From: Paucimonas sp.
GTDB lineage: Bacteria; Pseudomonadota; Gammaproteobacteria; Pseudomonadales; Pseudomonadaceae
Direction: 5' to 3'
Length of the DNA: 64,000 nucleotides
Assembly: GCA_031253995.1 (NCBI GenBank)
Contig: JAIRVG010000093.1
Coordinates: forward strand, 1-64,000
Shown here: positions 29,626 through 38,597 of the stretch, piece by piece
Position numbering within the stretch: position 1 is the stretch's first letter
How the letters are laid out: every line of letters starts with the position of its first letter
Translations under genes and position numbers: made by a program
The notes under the pieces: generated by a model
Told to the model about the DNA's origin: nothing
What the model saw: the letters and a program-made list of their open reading frames with translations, nothing else
The model's database searches: none

Positions 29626-30858
29626 ATGACCCCGCTTATCCCCATCACCCCGTTCAGGGCCCTGTGCTTCGCCCTGACCCTGGCCCTTTTCGAACTGCTT
29701 ACCTACCTCGCCAGTGACGTGGTGATGCCGGCCATGCCGCAGGTGGTGACCGACCTGAATGCCAGCCCCGAGTACATTCCCCATGCGCTGAACCTGTACC
29801 TGCTCGGCGGCGTGCTCCTGCAATGGCTGATCGGCCCGCTGGCCGACCGCTATGGCCGGCGCCCGTTGCTGCTCGGCGGTTGTGCGTTCTTCTGCTTGAT
29901 GTGCCTGGCCGCCTTCTGGGTCGACGGCATCGAGGTGTTCAACCTGCTGCGCCTGCTGCAGGGCATCGGCCTCGGCTTCGTGGTCACGGTCAGCTATCCG
30001 GCGCTGAACGAGGCGTTCAGCGAGGCGGATGCCGTGCGCATGATGGCGCTGCTGGCGAACATCGCCCTGCTGTCGCCATTGCTCGGCCCGCTGGTGGGCA
30101 CGCTGCTGCTGGAATGGGTGTCGTGGCGCTGGCTGTTCGTGCTGTTCGGTATCACCGCCGTGGTTACCTGGGGCGCCTTGTACCGCTTCATGCCGGAAAC
30201 CCTGGGCGTCGAGCGCCGCGATGGCTCGCGCCTGGACTTCCAGCCGATCCACCTGCTGCCGCTGCTCTCGGGCTATGCGCAACTGCTCGGCAACCGGCGC
30301 TTCGTGGCCGGCAGCGCGGCGCTGGGCCTGATCGGCCTGCCGCTGATCGGCTGGATCGGCCTGTCGCCGGTGCTGCTGATCCATGACGAAGGGCTCAGTA
30401 CCCTGGCCTATGCCATGTGGCAACTGCCGGTGTTCGGCGGGCTGATCCTGGGCAACCTGATCATCAACCGGATCGCCGACCGCTATCCGCTGACATCCTT
30501 GGTCCGCGGCGCATTGTGGCCGTACCTGGCGGGACTGCTGGTGGCGTTGCTGGCGACCTGGCTCTACCCGAGCGTCCCGAGCCTGGTGGCCGGGCTGTCG
30601 ATCTACGCCTTGGGGCTGGGCATCGCCAACGCCGTGCTGTACCGCATGACGCTGTTCAGCAGCGAGCAGAGCAAGGGCCTGGTCTCGGCGATGCTGGGGA
30701 TGATCACCATCGCCCTGCTGGGCCTGGGCGGAGCGGTGATGGCGATGGTCGGCGCGGGTGCCAGCCTGCTGGCCTTCGCCGTGGCCTCAGGGGTGGCTGG
30801 CGTGCTGGCGTTGTGGCCGTTGCGGACGGTGTTGCAGGAGGGGGCAGCGCAGCCCTGA
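29626..30858 (+). CDS. MdfA-like multidrug efflux MFS transporter
   Basis: A 410-residue, 12-helix major facilitator transporter. Helix 1 reads LFELLTYLASDVVMP, with acidic residues E23 and D31. This is the same eight-residue spacing as E26 and D34, the proton/drug-binding pair of E. coli MdfA. The MFS loop motif GPLADRYGRRPLLLGG follows helix 2, and an antiporter-like motif lies in helix 5. The natural substrate is not predictable. The start ATG at 29626 fits the family. It ends one base from the convergent ampG. Confidence 0.85.
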   Translation: MTPLIPITPFRALCFALTLALFELLTYLASDVVMPAMPQVVTDLNASPEYIPHALNLYLLGGVLLQWLIGPLADRYGRRPLLLGGCAFFCLMCLAAFWVDGIEVFNLLRLLQGIGLGFVVTVSYPALNEAFSEADAVRMMALLANIALLSPLLGPLVGTLLLEWVSWRWLFVLFGITAVVTWGALYRFMPETLGVERRDGSRLDFQPIHLLPLLSGYAQLLGNRRFVAGSAALGLIGLPLIGWIGLSPVLLIHDEGLSTLAYAMWQLPVFGGLILGNLIINRIADRYPLTSLVRGALWPYLAGLLVALLATWLYPSVPSLVAGLSIYALGLGIANAVLYRMTLFSSEQSKGLVSAMLGMITIALLGLGGAVMAMVGAGASLLAFAVASGVAGVLALWPLRTVLQEGAAQP

Positions 30859-30859
30859 T

Positions 30860-32431
30860 TCAGGGCTGGCGCTGTTCGCTGGCAGGCGCTGCGGCAGGTT
30901 GTTCCGCCGGGGCTGCCGGCTCCTTGTCGCGATTGATTTCCTGGTGCCAGTGCAGGGCGATCAGGATCAGGGTCGGCACGCCGAGCAGCGCGGTGATCAG
31001 GAAGAAGTCGTGGTAGCCGAACTTCTCCACCAGCACCCCGGAGTAGCCGCCGATCAGGCGCGGCAATAGCAGCATGATCGAACTGAGCAAGGCGTACTGC
31101 GTGGCGGAGAACTTCAGGTTGGTCAGGCTCGACAGGTAGGCGACGAACGCCGAGGTGGCCAGGCCCGAGCTGAAGTTGTCGAGGGAGATGGTCACCACCA
31201 GCATTTCCACGTTCGGGCCCATGTCGGCCAGCATCAGGAACAGGATGTTGGTGGCCGCCGAAGCCACGCCGCCGATGAACAGGATCGGCAGGATGCCGAA
31301 GCGCACGATCAGCAGGCCGCCGATGCCGGCGCCGAGCAGGGTCATGACCAGGCCGAAGATCTTGCTGATACTGGCGATCTGATCCTTGGTGAAGCCCTGG
31401 TCGATGTAGAACACGTTGGCCATCACCCCCATTACCGTGTCGGACATCCGGTAGGTGGCGATCAGGCCGAGCAGCAGCAGGGCCTGCCAGCGGTAGCGGT
31501 GGATGAAGTCGTTGACCGGCGTCAGCACCGGCGCCAGGCCGCGGCGGCCCATGGTCGACAGGCACAGGCAGGTCAGGGTGGTGTAGAGGATGGCACGGAG
31601 GAAGGCGCGGTCTTCCAGGAGCAGGTCGAGCAGGCTCACGCCTTCGAACAGCACGCTGGCGAAGTCGGTGTTGTACAGCTGGGTGAACATCGCCGGTACC
31701 GAGACCAGCAGCACGATCAGCACGAACACCGAGATCAGCTGGTGGCTGAAGCCGTAGCGCGCGGCCTGCAGCTGGGTGCGCAGGGACACCGGTGGTTCGC
31801 GCATCAGCAAGGTGGTGATCAGGGCGGGCAGCATCATCACGCCGAACAGCACGTAGGTGCCGGTCCAGGCCTTGTGCATGTAGTTGAAACCGGTGGAGCC
31901 GAACCACTCGGCGAAGAACAGCGCACCGGCGGTGGCGAGCAGGGCGGCGACCCGGTAGCCGGCCATGTAGCTGGCGGCGAGGGCGGCCTGGCGCTGGTCG
32001 TCGGCGATTTCCAGGCGGTAGGCGTCGACGGCGATGTCCTGGGTGGCGGAGGCGAAGGCCACCAGTACCGCCAGGGCGATCAGCCAGGAAAGGTGTTTCT
32101 GGGGATCGCAGAAGCCCATGCCGATCAGGCCGATGACCACCAGCAACTGCGACAGCACCAGCCACGAGCGGCGCCGGCCGAGCTTGCCGAGCAGGGGCAG
32201 GCGCCATTGGTCGAGCAGCGGTGACCAGACCCACTTGAATGCATACGCAAGGCCGATAAGGCTCGCGTAGCCGATCGTCTCGCGGGCTACGCCAGCCTCG
32301 CGCAGCCACACCGACAGGGTCGAGAACACCAACATGTAAGGCAGGCCGGCGGCGAAGCCGAGCAGCAGGAGCACCACGGTCGACGGGCTGGCATAGGCAG
32401 CGAGCGCAGCGCGCCAGGTTTTACGGGGCAT
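30860..32431 (-). CDS. ampG: Muropeptide permease AmpG
   Basis: AmpG imports anhydro-muropeptides released during wall turnover, feeding recycling and, where AmpR/AmpC exist, beta-lactamase induction. The product has 523 residues. The 12+ helix MFS-type core starts with GLPYMLVFSTLSVWLREAGV; GLAYAFKWVWSPLLDQWRLP and GLATSAFVAYLSSLTN are typical of the family. A Pro/Ala-rich cytoplasmic tail of about 20 residues ends the protein. It lies 43 bases after the ATL gene on the same strand. Confidence 0.93.
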   Translation of the reverse strand: MPRKTWRAALAAYASPSTVVLLLLGFAAGLPYMLVFSTLSVWLREAGVARETIGYASLIGLAYAFKWVWSPLLDQWRLPLLGKLGRRRSWLVLSQLLVVIGLIGMGFCDPQKHLSWLIALAVLVAFASATQDIAVDAYRLEIADDQRQAALAASYMAGYRVAALLATAGALFFAEWFGSTGFNYMHKAWTGTYVLFGVMMLPALITTLLMREPPVSLRTQLQAARYGFSHQLISVFVLIVLLVSVPAMFTQLYNTDFASVLFEGVSLLDLLLEDRAFLRAILYTTLTCLCLSTMGRRGLAPVLTPVNDFIHRYRWQALLLLGLIATYRMSDTVMGVMANVFYIDQGFTKDQIASISKIFGLVMTLLGAGIGGLLIVRFGILPILFIGGVASAATNILFLMLADMGPNVEMLVVTISLDNFSSGLATSAFVAYLSSLTNLKFSATQYALLSSIMLLLPRLIGGYSGVLVEKFGYHDFFLITALLGVPTLILIALHWHQEINRDKEPAAPAEQPAAAPASEQRQP

Positions 32432-32474
32432 GGGCCAACATCTGCCTCAAGAGTACGAACACAAAGCGCGCACT

Positions 32475-32828
32475 CTAACTGTTGTGATCCATCGGACGCC
32501 AGCCATGGCGCGACATATCGACGCGATTATTGCGCAGGCTGACCCCTTCGGCGCGCAGGCGCGCCCTTTGTTCATCGCCCGAAGGCGTGCCTTGCTGAAG
32601 GCTGAGCCGACCCCCGGCACCCAGCACCCGGTGCCAGGGCAGGCGGGTATCCGGCGGCAACTGGCTCAGCGTGCGCCCGACCCAACGGGCGGCGCGGCCA
32701 AGGCCGGCCATCTGCGCCAGCTCGCCATAGCTGGTGACCTTGCCGGGTGGAATCTGATTCAGCACCAGGTAGAGCGCCGTTCGTCGGGCTTCGACGTCTT
32801 CCTGGGTCATGTCTGCAGCGCCCGTCAT
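32475..32828 (-). CDS. Alkyltransferase-like protein (ATL), MGMT DNA-binding domain
   Basis: A 117-residue protein of the O6-alkylguanine methyltransferase fold. The active-site motif reads PWHRV near residues 64-68, with Trp where the methyl-accepting Cys (PCHRV) would be. It therefore belongs to the ATL class, which binds O6-alkylguanine and flags it for nucleotide excision repair but cannot remove the alkyl group. The DNA-binding helix segment GKVTSYGELAQMAGLGRAAR is present. ATG 32828 is used; 32810 is an alternative. It may be cotranscribed with ampG. Confidence 0.92.
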   Translation of the reverse strand: MTGAADMTQEDVEARRTALYLVLNQIPPGKVTSYGELAQMAGLGRAARWVGRTLSQLPPDTRLPWHRVLGAGGRLSLQQGTPSGDEQRARLRAEGVSLRNNRVDMSRHGWRPMDHNS

Positions 32829-32972
32829 GCGCGGCGTTCCGGGACTACAGATGTTTCTCTGTTACATGTGGGATTTGAACTCATTGGCATGGGGTGGGTC
32901 TGTCCTTGCTCTGGTGCTGGGCATCTGGATAATGCCCGACTTTTTTCGCCAACCTTAACCTCAGTATTGCTT

Positions 32973-33980
32973 ATGTATTCTAGAACCCTGTTGTGCCTTG
33001 CACTGGTCGGCGTGAGCGCGTCGGCCCTCGCCGATACCGTGTGGATGAAGAACGGTGACCGCCTGAGCGGCAAGATTAAGGTCTTCGATGGCGGCAAGCT
33101 GTTGCTGGAAACACCCTATGGTGGCTCCATCCCGCTGGACTGGAAGCAGGTCAAGACCCTGGAGAGCGATCAGGAACTGCTGGTCAAGCAGGACGAATAC
33201 AGCGGCGAACGGGCCAAATCGCTGCAGGCGGCCGAGCAGGGCAAGGTGATCCTGGCCAATGGCGAGGCGCCGAAGACTGTCGAACTGGCCAGCATCCAGC
33301 AGATCATGAAGCCCAAGCCGGTGGTCGAGGACCTGATGTGGAAGGGCAACGTCGACCTGGCCCTGGACTACAAGCGTGCCGAGACCAATACCGACGACTA
33401 CGACGTCGACTTCAAGACCACCGCGCGCCACGGTCGCTGGCGGCACAACGCCGAAGGCGAATACAACCGCGACAGCAAGGACGACGTCACCACCACCAAT
33501 AACTGGAGTGCCGAGTACGCACTGGACCGCTTCATCACCGACAAGTGGTTCTGGCAGGGTCGCCTGGAATACAAACGTGACCATATCGAGGACCTGGCCC
33601 GCCAGCGCACCGTGGGTACCGGTCCGGGCTATCAGTTCTGGGACGACGAACTGGGGGCGTTCTCCCTGGGCTCGCTGCTCAACCGTACCGACTACGAATA
33701 TGCCGACGGCGGCAAGGACGACTTCTACTCGGTCGGCATGAAGTGGGCCTACAACCGCTACCTGATCGGCAAGACCATCGAGGTCTTCACCAACGGCGAA
33801 GTCGGCAAGCCCCTCGGCAACGTGGCCGACTACAGCCTGGATGCCGAGCTTGGCCTGCGCTACAAGGTCACCGAGTGGGCATCGCTCAACCTGAAGGCCG
33901 AGAAAGACATCATCAGCGGCACCAATGGCAGCGATCTCGACAAGACCCGCTACACCGCAGGCTTCGGCGTGACCTGGTAA
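32973..33980 (+). CDS. DUF481 family outer membrane protein (YdiY-like)
   Basis: A 335-residue secreted protein. Residues 1-20 are a clear signal peptide with an AxA-type site (ASALA, then DTVWM). Residues about 21-120 form a small beta domain (DGGKLLLETPYGGSIPLDW). The rest is a DUF481 beta-barrel-like domain of alternating strands ending FGVTW, with a terminal aromatic as in outer membrane barrels. E. coli YdiY, of the same family, is reported as acid or salt induced. The exact role is unknown. The ATG at 32973 follows an AT-rich leader, divergent from the ATL gene. Confidence 0.83.
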   Translation: MYSRTLLCLALVGVSASALADTVWMKNGDRLSGKIKVFDGGKLLLETPYGGSIPLDWKQVKTLESDQELLVKQDEYSGERAKSLQAAEQGKVILANGEAPKTVELASIQQIMKPKPVVEDLMWKGNVDLALDYKRAETNTDDYDVDFKTTARHGRWRHNAEGEYNRDSKDDVTTTNNWSAEYALDRFITDKWFWQGRLEYKRDHIEDLARQRTVGTGPGYQFWDDELGAFSLGSLLNRTDYEYADGGKDDFYSVGMKWAYNRYLIGKTIEVFTNGEVGKPLGNVADYSLDAELGLRYKVTEWASLNLKAEKDIISGTNGSDLDKTRYTAGFGVTW

Positions 33981-34001
33981 AGCGACGCTTGGCAGTGGCA
34001 G

Positions 34002-34016
34002 TGATAATGATTAGCT
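34002..34016 (+). promoter_or_regulatory. Predicted Fur box upstream of the HugZ-like gene
   Basis: TGATAATGATTAGCT matches the 7-1-7 Fur consensus TGATAATnATTATCA at 12 of 14 positions. The first half is perfect. It lies 53 bases upstream of the GTG start of a haem-oxygenase-like gene, a typical iron-repressed function. Confidence 0.7.
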
Positions 34017-34068
34017 TGTCGCTATCACCGCCCATGCCGGGCGGCCTGCCTTTTCCAGGAGTCCAGAC

Positions 34069-34800
34069 GTGAGCGCCACCGTTGCCAGGCAAGCCCGAGA
34101 ATTGCTGCTCAAGGAGTACCGCGGGGTACTCTCGACCCACTCCAAGTCGATGCCCGGCTTTCCGTTCGGCTCCGTGGTGCCGTATTGCCTGGATGCCGAC
34201 GGCAATCCGCTGATCCTGATCAGCCGCATCGCCCAGCACACCCACAACCTGCAGAAAGACCCGAAGTGCTCCCTGCTGGTAGGCGAGCGGGGCGCCGAGG
34301 ACGTACAGGCGGTGGGTCGCCTGACCGTGCTGGCCGAGGCGCGCAAGCTGGAAGACGCGGCGGCCATCGAGGCGGCGGCCGAGCGCTACTACCGCTACTT
34401 CCCCGACTCGCGCAATTATCACAGTGCCCACGACTTCGACTTCTGGGTGCTGCAGCCGGTGCGCCATCGCTACATCGGCGGCTTCGGCGCGATCCACTGG
34501 ATCGACCACCTGACCCTGGCCAATCCGTTCGCCGGCAAGGCCGAGCTGAGCATGGTCGAGCACATGAACAGCGACCATGCCAAGGCCATCGCCCACTACG
34601 TCACCCTGAGCGGCCTGCCGGATACACAACCGGCGCAACTGGCCGGGATCGACAGCGAGGGCATGCACCTGCGCATCGGCCAGGCGCTGTATTGGCTGGC
34701 CTTCCCGGAACCTTGCAACACGCCGACACAAGTCCGCGAAGCCTTGGTTTTGCTGGCTCACGCCGAACAATGGCCACAATCGCAGGCTGCCGAGGCTTGA
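34069..34800 (+). CDS. HugZ/HutZ-like haem oxygenase family protein
   Basis: A 243-residue protein. The N-terminal split-barrel FMN-binding-like domain (residues about 10-150; FGSVVPYCLDADGNPLILIS) belongs with pyridoxamine-phosphate oxidase-like proteins that in HugZ/HutZ bind and degrade haem. The C-terminal DUF2470 domain starts near residue 160 (VEHMNSDHAKAIAHYV), whose His residues are linked with haem handling in relatives. The Fur box in front supports a role in iron use. The start is GTG with AGGAGT at 34057-34062. Haem cleavage itself is inferred. Confidence 0.8.
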   Translation: MSATVARQARELLLKEYRGVLSTHSKSMPGFPFGSVVPYCLDADGNPLILISRIAQHTHNLQKDPKCSLLVGERGAEDVQAVGRLTVLAEARKLEDAAAIEAAAERYYRYFPDSRNYHSAHDFDFWVLQPVRHRYIGGFGAIHWIDHLTLANPFAGKAELSMVEHMNSDHAKAIAHYVTLSGLPDTQPAQLAGIDSEGMHLRIGQALYWLAFPEPCNTPTQVREALVLLAHAEQWPQSQAAEA

Positions 34801-34863
34801 AATTGGCAGCTAAAGTTACCATTTGAGGTCTATTGGAAGCTGTCTTCCGCTGAGGAACCCTCG

Positions 34864-35334
34864 ATGCGTGCTTTTCTACTGCTGTTTCTGGTTTTCCCGA
34901 TCCTGGAGCTGTATGCCTTCTTCAAGGTAAGCAGCGCCATCGGCTTCTTTCCGGCGTTGCTGCTGATCTTCGCCGGCTCCGCCCTGGGTCTGCTGGTGGT
35001 GCGCGTCGCCGGCCTGGCCACGGCACTGCGTACCCGTGACAGTCTGCAACGCGGCGAAATGCCGGCGGAGGAGATGTTCCATGGCCTGATGCTGGCGCTG
35101 GGTGGTGGCCTGTTGTTGATCCCTGGCTTCATCAGCGATGTGTTCGGCCTGGTTCTGCTGCTGCCGTTCGTCCGTCGCCTGCTGGGCCGCAAGCTGCGTG
35201 CCCGCGCCGAAGCCCAGGCCATGCGCCAGCGGGCGTTCGCCGAAGAGGCGTTCAGTGGCCAGCCGGGCGCACCGGGGCGTACGCCACGCCAGCCGAACGT
35301 GATCGAAGGTGATTACGAGCGGCGCGATTCCTGA
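34864..35334 (+). CDS. fxsA: Membrane protein FxsA
   Basis: FxsA is a small inner-membrane protein whose overproduction relieves F exclusion of phage T7 in E. coli; its normal role is unknown. The 156-residue product has transmembrane helices at about 3-21, 26-46 and 74-101, with the family stretch FPILELYAFFKVSSAIGFFP. A charged cytoplasmic tail follows. It sits upstream of groES in Pseudomonas and has its own terminator. Confidence 0.9.
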   Translation: MRAFLLLFLVFPILELYAFFKVSSAIGFFPALLLIFAGSALGLLVVRVAGLATALRTRDSLQRGEMPAEEMFHGLMLALGGGLLLIPGFISDVFGLVLLLPFVRRLLGRKLRARAEAQAMRQRAFAEEAFSGQPGAPGRTPRQPNVIEGDYERRDS

Positions 35335-35351
35335 TTCCATCGCTCTGGACA

Positions 35352-35375
35352 ACGGCCCTTCGCGGGCCGTTTTTC
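35352..35375 (+). terminator. Terminator after fxsA
   Basis: ACGGCCC (35352-35358) pairs with GGGCCGT (35364-35370) around TTCGC, followed by TTTTC. It separates fxsA from the groE operon. Confidence 0.88.
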
Positions 35376-35414
35376 ATTCTTGCGGGATCATTTCAAAAAA
35401 AATCATTTGCGAGC

Positions 35415-35442
35415 CTTGTAATCCCCTTGGCCGCCCCTATGT
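35415..35442 (+). promoter_or_regulatory. Sigma-32 type heat-shock promoter of groESL
   Basis: CTTGTAA (35415-35421) and CCCCTATGT (35434-35442), separated by 12 bases, resemble the RpoH consensus CTTGAAA-N(11-16)-CCCCATNT. It is 147 bases before the groES ATG. No CIRCE inverted repeat is seen, so control is likely by RpoH and not HrcA. Confidence 0.7.
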
Positions 35443-35588
35443 ATGGGTCACCGCAAGGTTTCTGGGCATCCGCACCAGACAAGACACGCGTGGCCCGCCC
35501 CGCAGGCCACGACCGGCAACGCCGGAAAGATATCCACCCGCCGGTACCGAAACCGGCCGATGAAAACCACAATCAGGAGAGATCGACA

Positions 35589-35882
35589 ATGAAGCTTCGT
35601 CCTCTGCATGACCGCGTCGTTATCCGCCGCAGCGAAGAAGAATCGAAAACCGCTGGCGGTATCGTTCTGCCAGGCTCGGCTGCCGAAAAGCCAAACCGTG
35701 GCGAAGTCGTCGCCGTCGGCACCGGTCGCATCCTGGACAACGGTGAAGTGCGCGCGCTGGCCGTGAAAGTGGGTGACAAAGTGGTTTTCGGCCCTTACTC
35801 GGGCAGCAACACTGTGAAAGTTGACGGCGAAGACCTGCTGGTAATGAGCGAGAACGAAATCCTCGCCGTTGTCGAAGCTTGA
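35589..35882 (+). CDS. groES: Co-chaperonin GroES
   Basis: GroES caps the GroEL ring during folding cycles. The product has 97 residues, the standard size, with the mobile-loop region KTAGGIVLPGSAAEKP near residues 20-35 and the MKLRPLHDRVVIRR start. The ATG at 35589 has an AGGAGAG site 13 bases upstream. groEL follows after 47 bases in the same operon. Confidence 0.99.
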   Translation: MKLRPLHDRVVIRRSEEESKTAGGIVLPGSAAEKPNRGEVVAVGTGRILDNGEVRALAVKVGDKVVFGPYSGSNTVKVDGEDLLVMSENEILAVVEA

Positions 35883-35929
35883 TTCCGCTGGTTTCCCGTT
35901 ACTCCAAAGTATTCAAGGATTAAACGATC

Positions 35930-37579
35930 ATGGCTGCTAAAGACGTAAAATTCGGCGATTCCGCCCGCAAGAAAATGCTCGTTGGTGTCAACGTACTGGC
36001 TGACGCGGTAAAAGCGACCCTGGGCCCGAAAGGCCGCAACGTGGTCCTGGCCAAGAGCTTCGGCGCTCCGACCATCACCAAGGACGGCGTTTCCGTCGCC
36101 AAGGAAATCGAGCTCAAGGACGCCTTCGAAAACATGGGCGCCCAGCTGCTGAAAGACGTTGCCTCCAAGGCCAACGACGAAGCCGGTGACGGCACCACCA
36201 CCGCTACCGTTCTGGCCCAGGCCATCGTTGCGGAAGGTCTGAAATCGGTTGCCGCCGGCATGAACCCGATGGACCTGAAGCGCGGCATCGACAAGGCCAC
36301 CCTGGCCATCGTCAAGGAACTGAAAGCCCTGTCCAAGCCATGCGCCGACTCCAAGGCCATCGCCCAGGTAGGCACCATCTCCGCCAACTCCGACAACTCC
36401 ATCGGTGACATCATCGCCGAAGCCATGGAAAAAGTCGGTAAAGAAGGCGTGATCACCGTCGAAGAAGGCTCGGGCCTGGAAAACGAACTGTCGGTCGTCG
36501 AAGGCATGCAGTTCGACCGTGGCTACCTGTCCCCGTACTTCGTCAACAAGCCGGACACCATGGTTGCCGAGCTGGAAGGCCCGCTGCTGCTGCTGGTCGA
36601 CAAGAAGATCTCCAACATCCGCGAACTGCTGCCAGTCCTGGAAGCCGTTGCCAAGTCCGGCCGTCCTCTGCTGATCGTGGCTGAAGACGTCGAAGGCGAA
36701 GCGCTGGCGACCCTGGTGGTCAACAACATGCGCGGCATCGTCAAGGTTGCTGCGGTCAAGGCACCTGGCTTCGGCGACCGCCGCAAGGCCATGCTGCAGG
36801 ACATCGCCGTCCTGACCGGCGGTACCGTGATCTCCGAAGAAATCGGCCTGAGCCTGGAATCGGCTACCCTGGAGCACCTGGGCAACGCCAAGCGCGTCAC
36901 CCTGTCCAAGGAAAACACCACCATCATCGATGGCGCTGGTGCCGAGGCCGACATCGAAGCACGCGTCAAGCAGATCCGTGCCCAGATCGAAGAAACTTCG
37001 TCCGACTACGACCGTGAAAAACTGCAAGAGCGTCTGGCCAAGCTGGCTGGCGGTGTTGCCGTGATCAAGGTCGGTGCCGGTACCGAAGTTGAAATGAAAG
37101 AGAAGAAAGCCCGCGTTGAAGACGCCCTGCACGCTACCCGCGCAGCCGTCGAAGAAGGCGTGGTCCCTGGCGGTGGTGTTGCCCTGGTTCGTTCGCTGCA
37201 AGCGATCGCTGACCTGCGTGGCGACAACGAAGACCAGAACGTCGGTATCGCCCTGCTGCGTCGCGCTGTCGAAGCGCCACTGCGCCAGATCGTTGCCAAC
37301 GCCGGCGACGAGCCAAGCGTCGTGGTCGACAAGGTCAAGCAAGGTTCGGGCAACTTCGGTTACAACGCTGCTACCGGCGAGTACGGCGACATGATCGAGA
37401 TGGGCATCCTGGACCCGGCCAAAGTCACCCGTTCGGCTCTGCAAGCTGCTGCTTCGATCGGCGGTCTGATGATCACCACCGAAGCCATGGTTGCCGACCT
37501 GCCGGAAGACAAGGCTGCTGGCGGCATGCCTGACATGGGCGGCATGGGCGGTATGGGTGGCATGGGCGGCATGATGTAA
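35930..37579 (+). CDS. groEL: Chaperonin GroEL
   Basis: GroEL is the 60-kDa ATP-dependent folding chaperonin. The product has 549 residues. ATP-site segments TLGPKGRNVVL and DGTTTATVLAQ are intact, and VVPGGGVALV lies near residue 410. The C-terminus is the usual GGM repeat tail (MPDMGGMGGMGGMGGMM). It ends at a strong terminator. Confidence 0.99.
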   Translation: MAAKDVKFGDSARKKMLVGVNVLADAVKATLGPKGRNVVLAKSFGAPTITKDGVSVAKEIELKDAFENMGAQLLKDVASKANDEAGDGTTTATVLAQAIVAEGLKSVAAGMNPMDLKRGIDKATLAIVKELKALSKPCADSKAIAQVGTISANSDNSIGDIIAEAMEKVGKEGVITVEEGSGLENELSVVEGMQFDRGYLSPYFVNKPDTMVAELEGPLLLLVDKKISNIRELLPVLEAVAKSGRPLLIVAEDVEGEALATLVVNNMRGIVKVAAVKAPGFGDRRKAMLQDIAVLTGGTVISEEIGLSLESATLEHLGNAKRVTLSKENTTIIDGAGAEADIEARVKQIRAQIEETSSDYDREKLQERLAKLAGGVAVIKVGAGTEVEMKEKKARVEDALHATRAAVEEGVVPGGGVALVRSLQAIADLRGDNEDQNVGIALLRRAVEAPLRQIVANAGDEPSVVVDKVKQGSGNFGYNAATGEYGDMIEMGILDPAKVTRSALQAAASIGGLMITTEAMVADLPEDKAAGGMPDMGGMGGMGGMGGMM

Positions 37580-37605
37580 GCCAGCCTCACCCTGCTGCAA
37601 GAAAG

Positions 37606-37631
37606 AGCCCCGCTAGATGCGGGGCTTTTTT
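37606..37631 (+). terminator. Terminator after groEL
   Basis: AGCCCCGC (37606-37613) pairs with GCGGGGCT (37619-37626) around TAGAT, followed by a run of T. It lies between groEL and the convergent PAP2 gene. Confidence 0.93.
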
Positions 37632-37667
37632 ATGTCTGGATGCGGACGCTGTGGAAGCGCCGCTCCA

Positions 37668-38414
37668 CTATCCTGCCTGCGCCACCTTGCTGGCCGCGGC
37701 GCTTTCCACTGGCGCCTTCCTGCGGTACAGCATCAGGTAATAGCACCCCAACCCGATCAGCCAGCAGAACACCGCCGTCCACACATTGTGCGAGAAGAAA
37801 TGCGCACCCTGCAGCATGCGCCCGACCGAAAACACCGTGCCCAAGGCAAAGGCGAACGCCAGCGCGGCCTTGGCCAGGCGCGGACGGCGATCACGCAATA
37901 CGAAGAACAGGGCGAACAGGGTGAACCCGGTCGCGGCATGTCCCCCCGGCCAGCAGCGGCCAGGCTTGTCGGTCTGCGGACGGGCTTCCAGCAGCTTGCT
38001 GTAGGTTTCCTTGCCACCGAATTCGCTCAGGCTCCACGGGCATTGCACCGCGGTCACCGCCTTGAGCGGGGTGACGAACGCGGTCGCCAGGCCCAGGGAC
38101 AGCACCAGGCAACCCAGCTCCCGGCGGATCGGCTTCAGGCGTTGCAGGACGAAACTTCCCGCGAAACCGAGGATGGCCAACAGGCTGAAGCCGATGACCA
38201 CCTGCTTGGCCCGGTCATGCAGGATGTCTTCGAGGAAATAGCTGTGGCGCCCGATGAACTGGCCGGCGCCGTGGTCGAAGAACAGGTTGGCCAGGATCAT
38301 GTCCAGGTCGGTCAGTTCCAGCAGAATCAGGATCACGGCGGTGAGGAGCGGAATGCCCAGCACGATCCAGGGATTGAGCGGGCGGGAAGGGCGGAAATCG
38401 TTGGCTTCAGGCAT
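37668..38414 (-). CDS. PAP2 family membrane phosphatase
   Basis: A 248-residue protein with about six transmembrane helices. Type-2 phosphatidic acid phosphatase motifs are present in variant form: KAVTAVQCPW, PGGHAATG (PSGH-like, near 157-164) and GRMLQGAHFFSHN (SRxxxxxH-like, near 199-211). Relatives remove phosphate from lipid A, undecaprenyl pyrophosphate or phospholipids in the periplasmic leaflet. It is divergent from colR, and a ColR box precedes it. This agrees with the matching P. putida gene being a ColR target. The precise substrate is unknown. ATG 38414 begins MPEANDFRP. Confidence 0.88.
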   Translation of the reverse strand: MPEANDFRPSRPLNPWIVLGIPLLTAVILILLELTDLDMILANLFFDHGAGQFIGRHSYFLEDILHDRAKQVVIGFSLLAILGFAGSFVLQRLKPIRRELGCLVLSLGLATAFVTPLKAVTAVQCPWSLSEFGGKETYSKLLEARPQTDKPGRCWPGGHAATGFTLFALFFVLRDRRPRLAKAALAFAFALGTVFSVGRMLQGAHFFSHNVWTAVFCWLIGLGCYYLMLYRRKAPVESAAASKVAQAG

Positions 38415-38487
38415 GGGCGATCCTGCTTGGACGGGGAGACGACCGGCGATTCTCCCCCTCGCCACATGGGCCGTTCGTGAATCCGTC

Positions 38488-38503
38488 GTGAAAAAAACGT
38501 CAG
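38488..38503 (-). promoter_or_regulatory. Predicted ColR box in front of the PAP2 gene
   Basis: On the minus strand the site reads CTGACGTTTTTTTCAC. As I recall the P. putida ColR consensus, (T/C)(T/C)NA(C/G)NN(T/C)TTTTTCAC, it fits at every defined position. It lies 73 bases upstream of the PAP2 start, in the divergent gap with colR. Confidence 0.75.
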
Positions 38504-38597
38504 GTGACAATATCGCCCGAATGCCCTAGCGGGTTGTCTACTATGACCGTAAGCTGCGCCACCTGAAGGCCATAGCAGAAGCAGACGAGAGGGAGCC

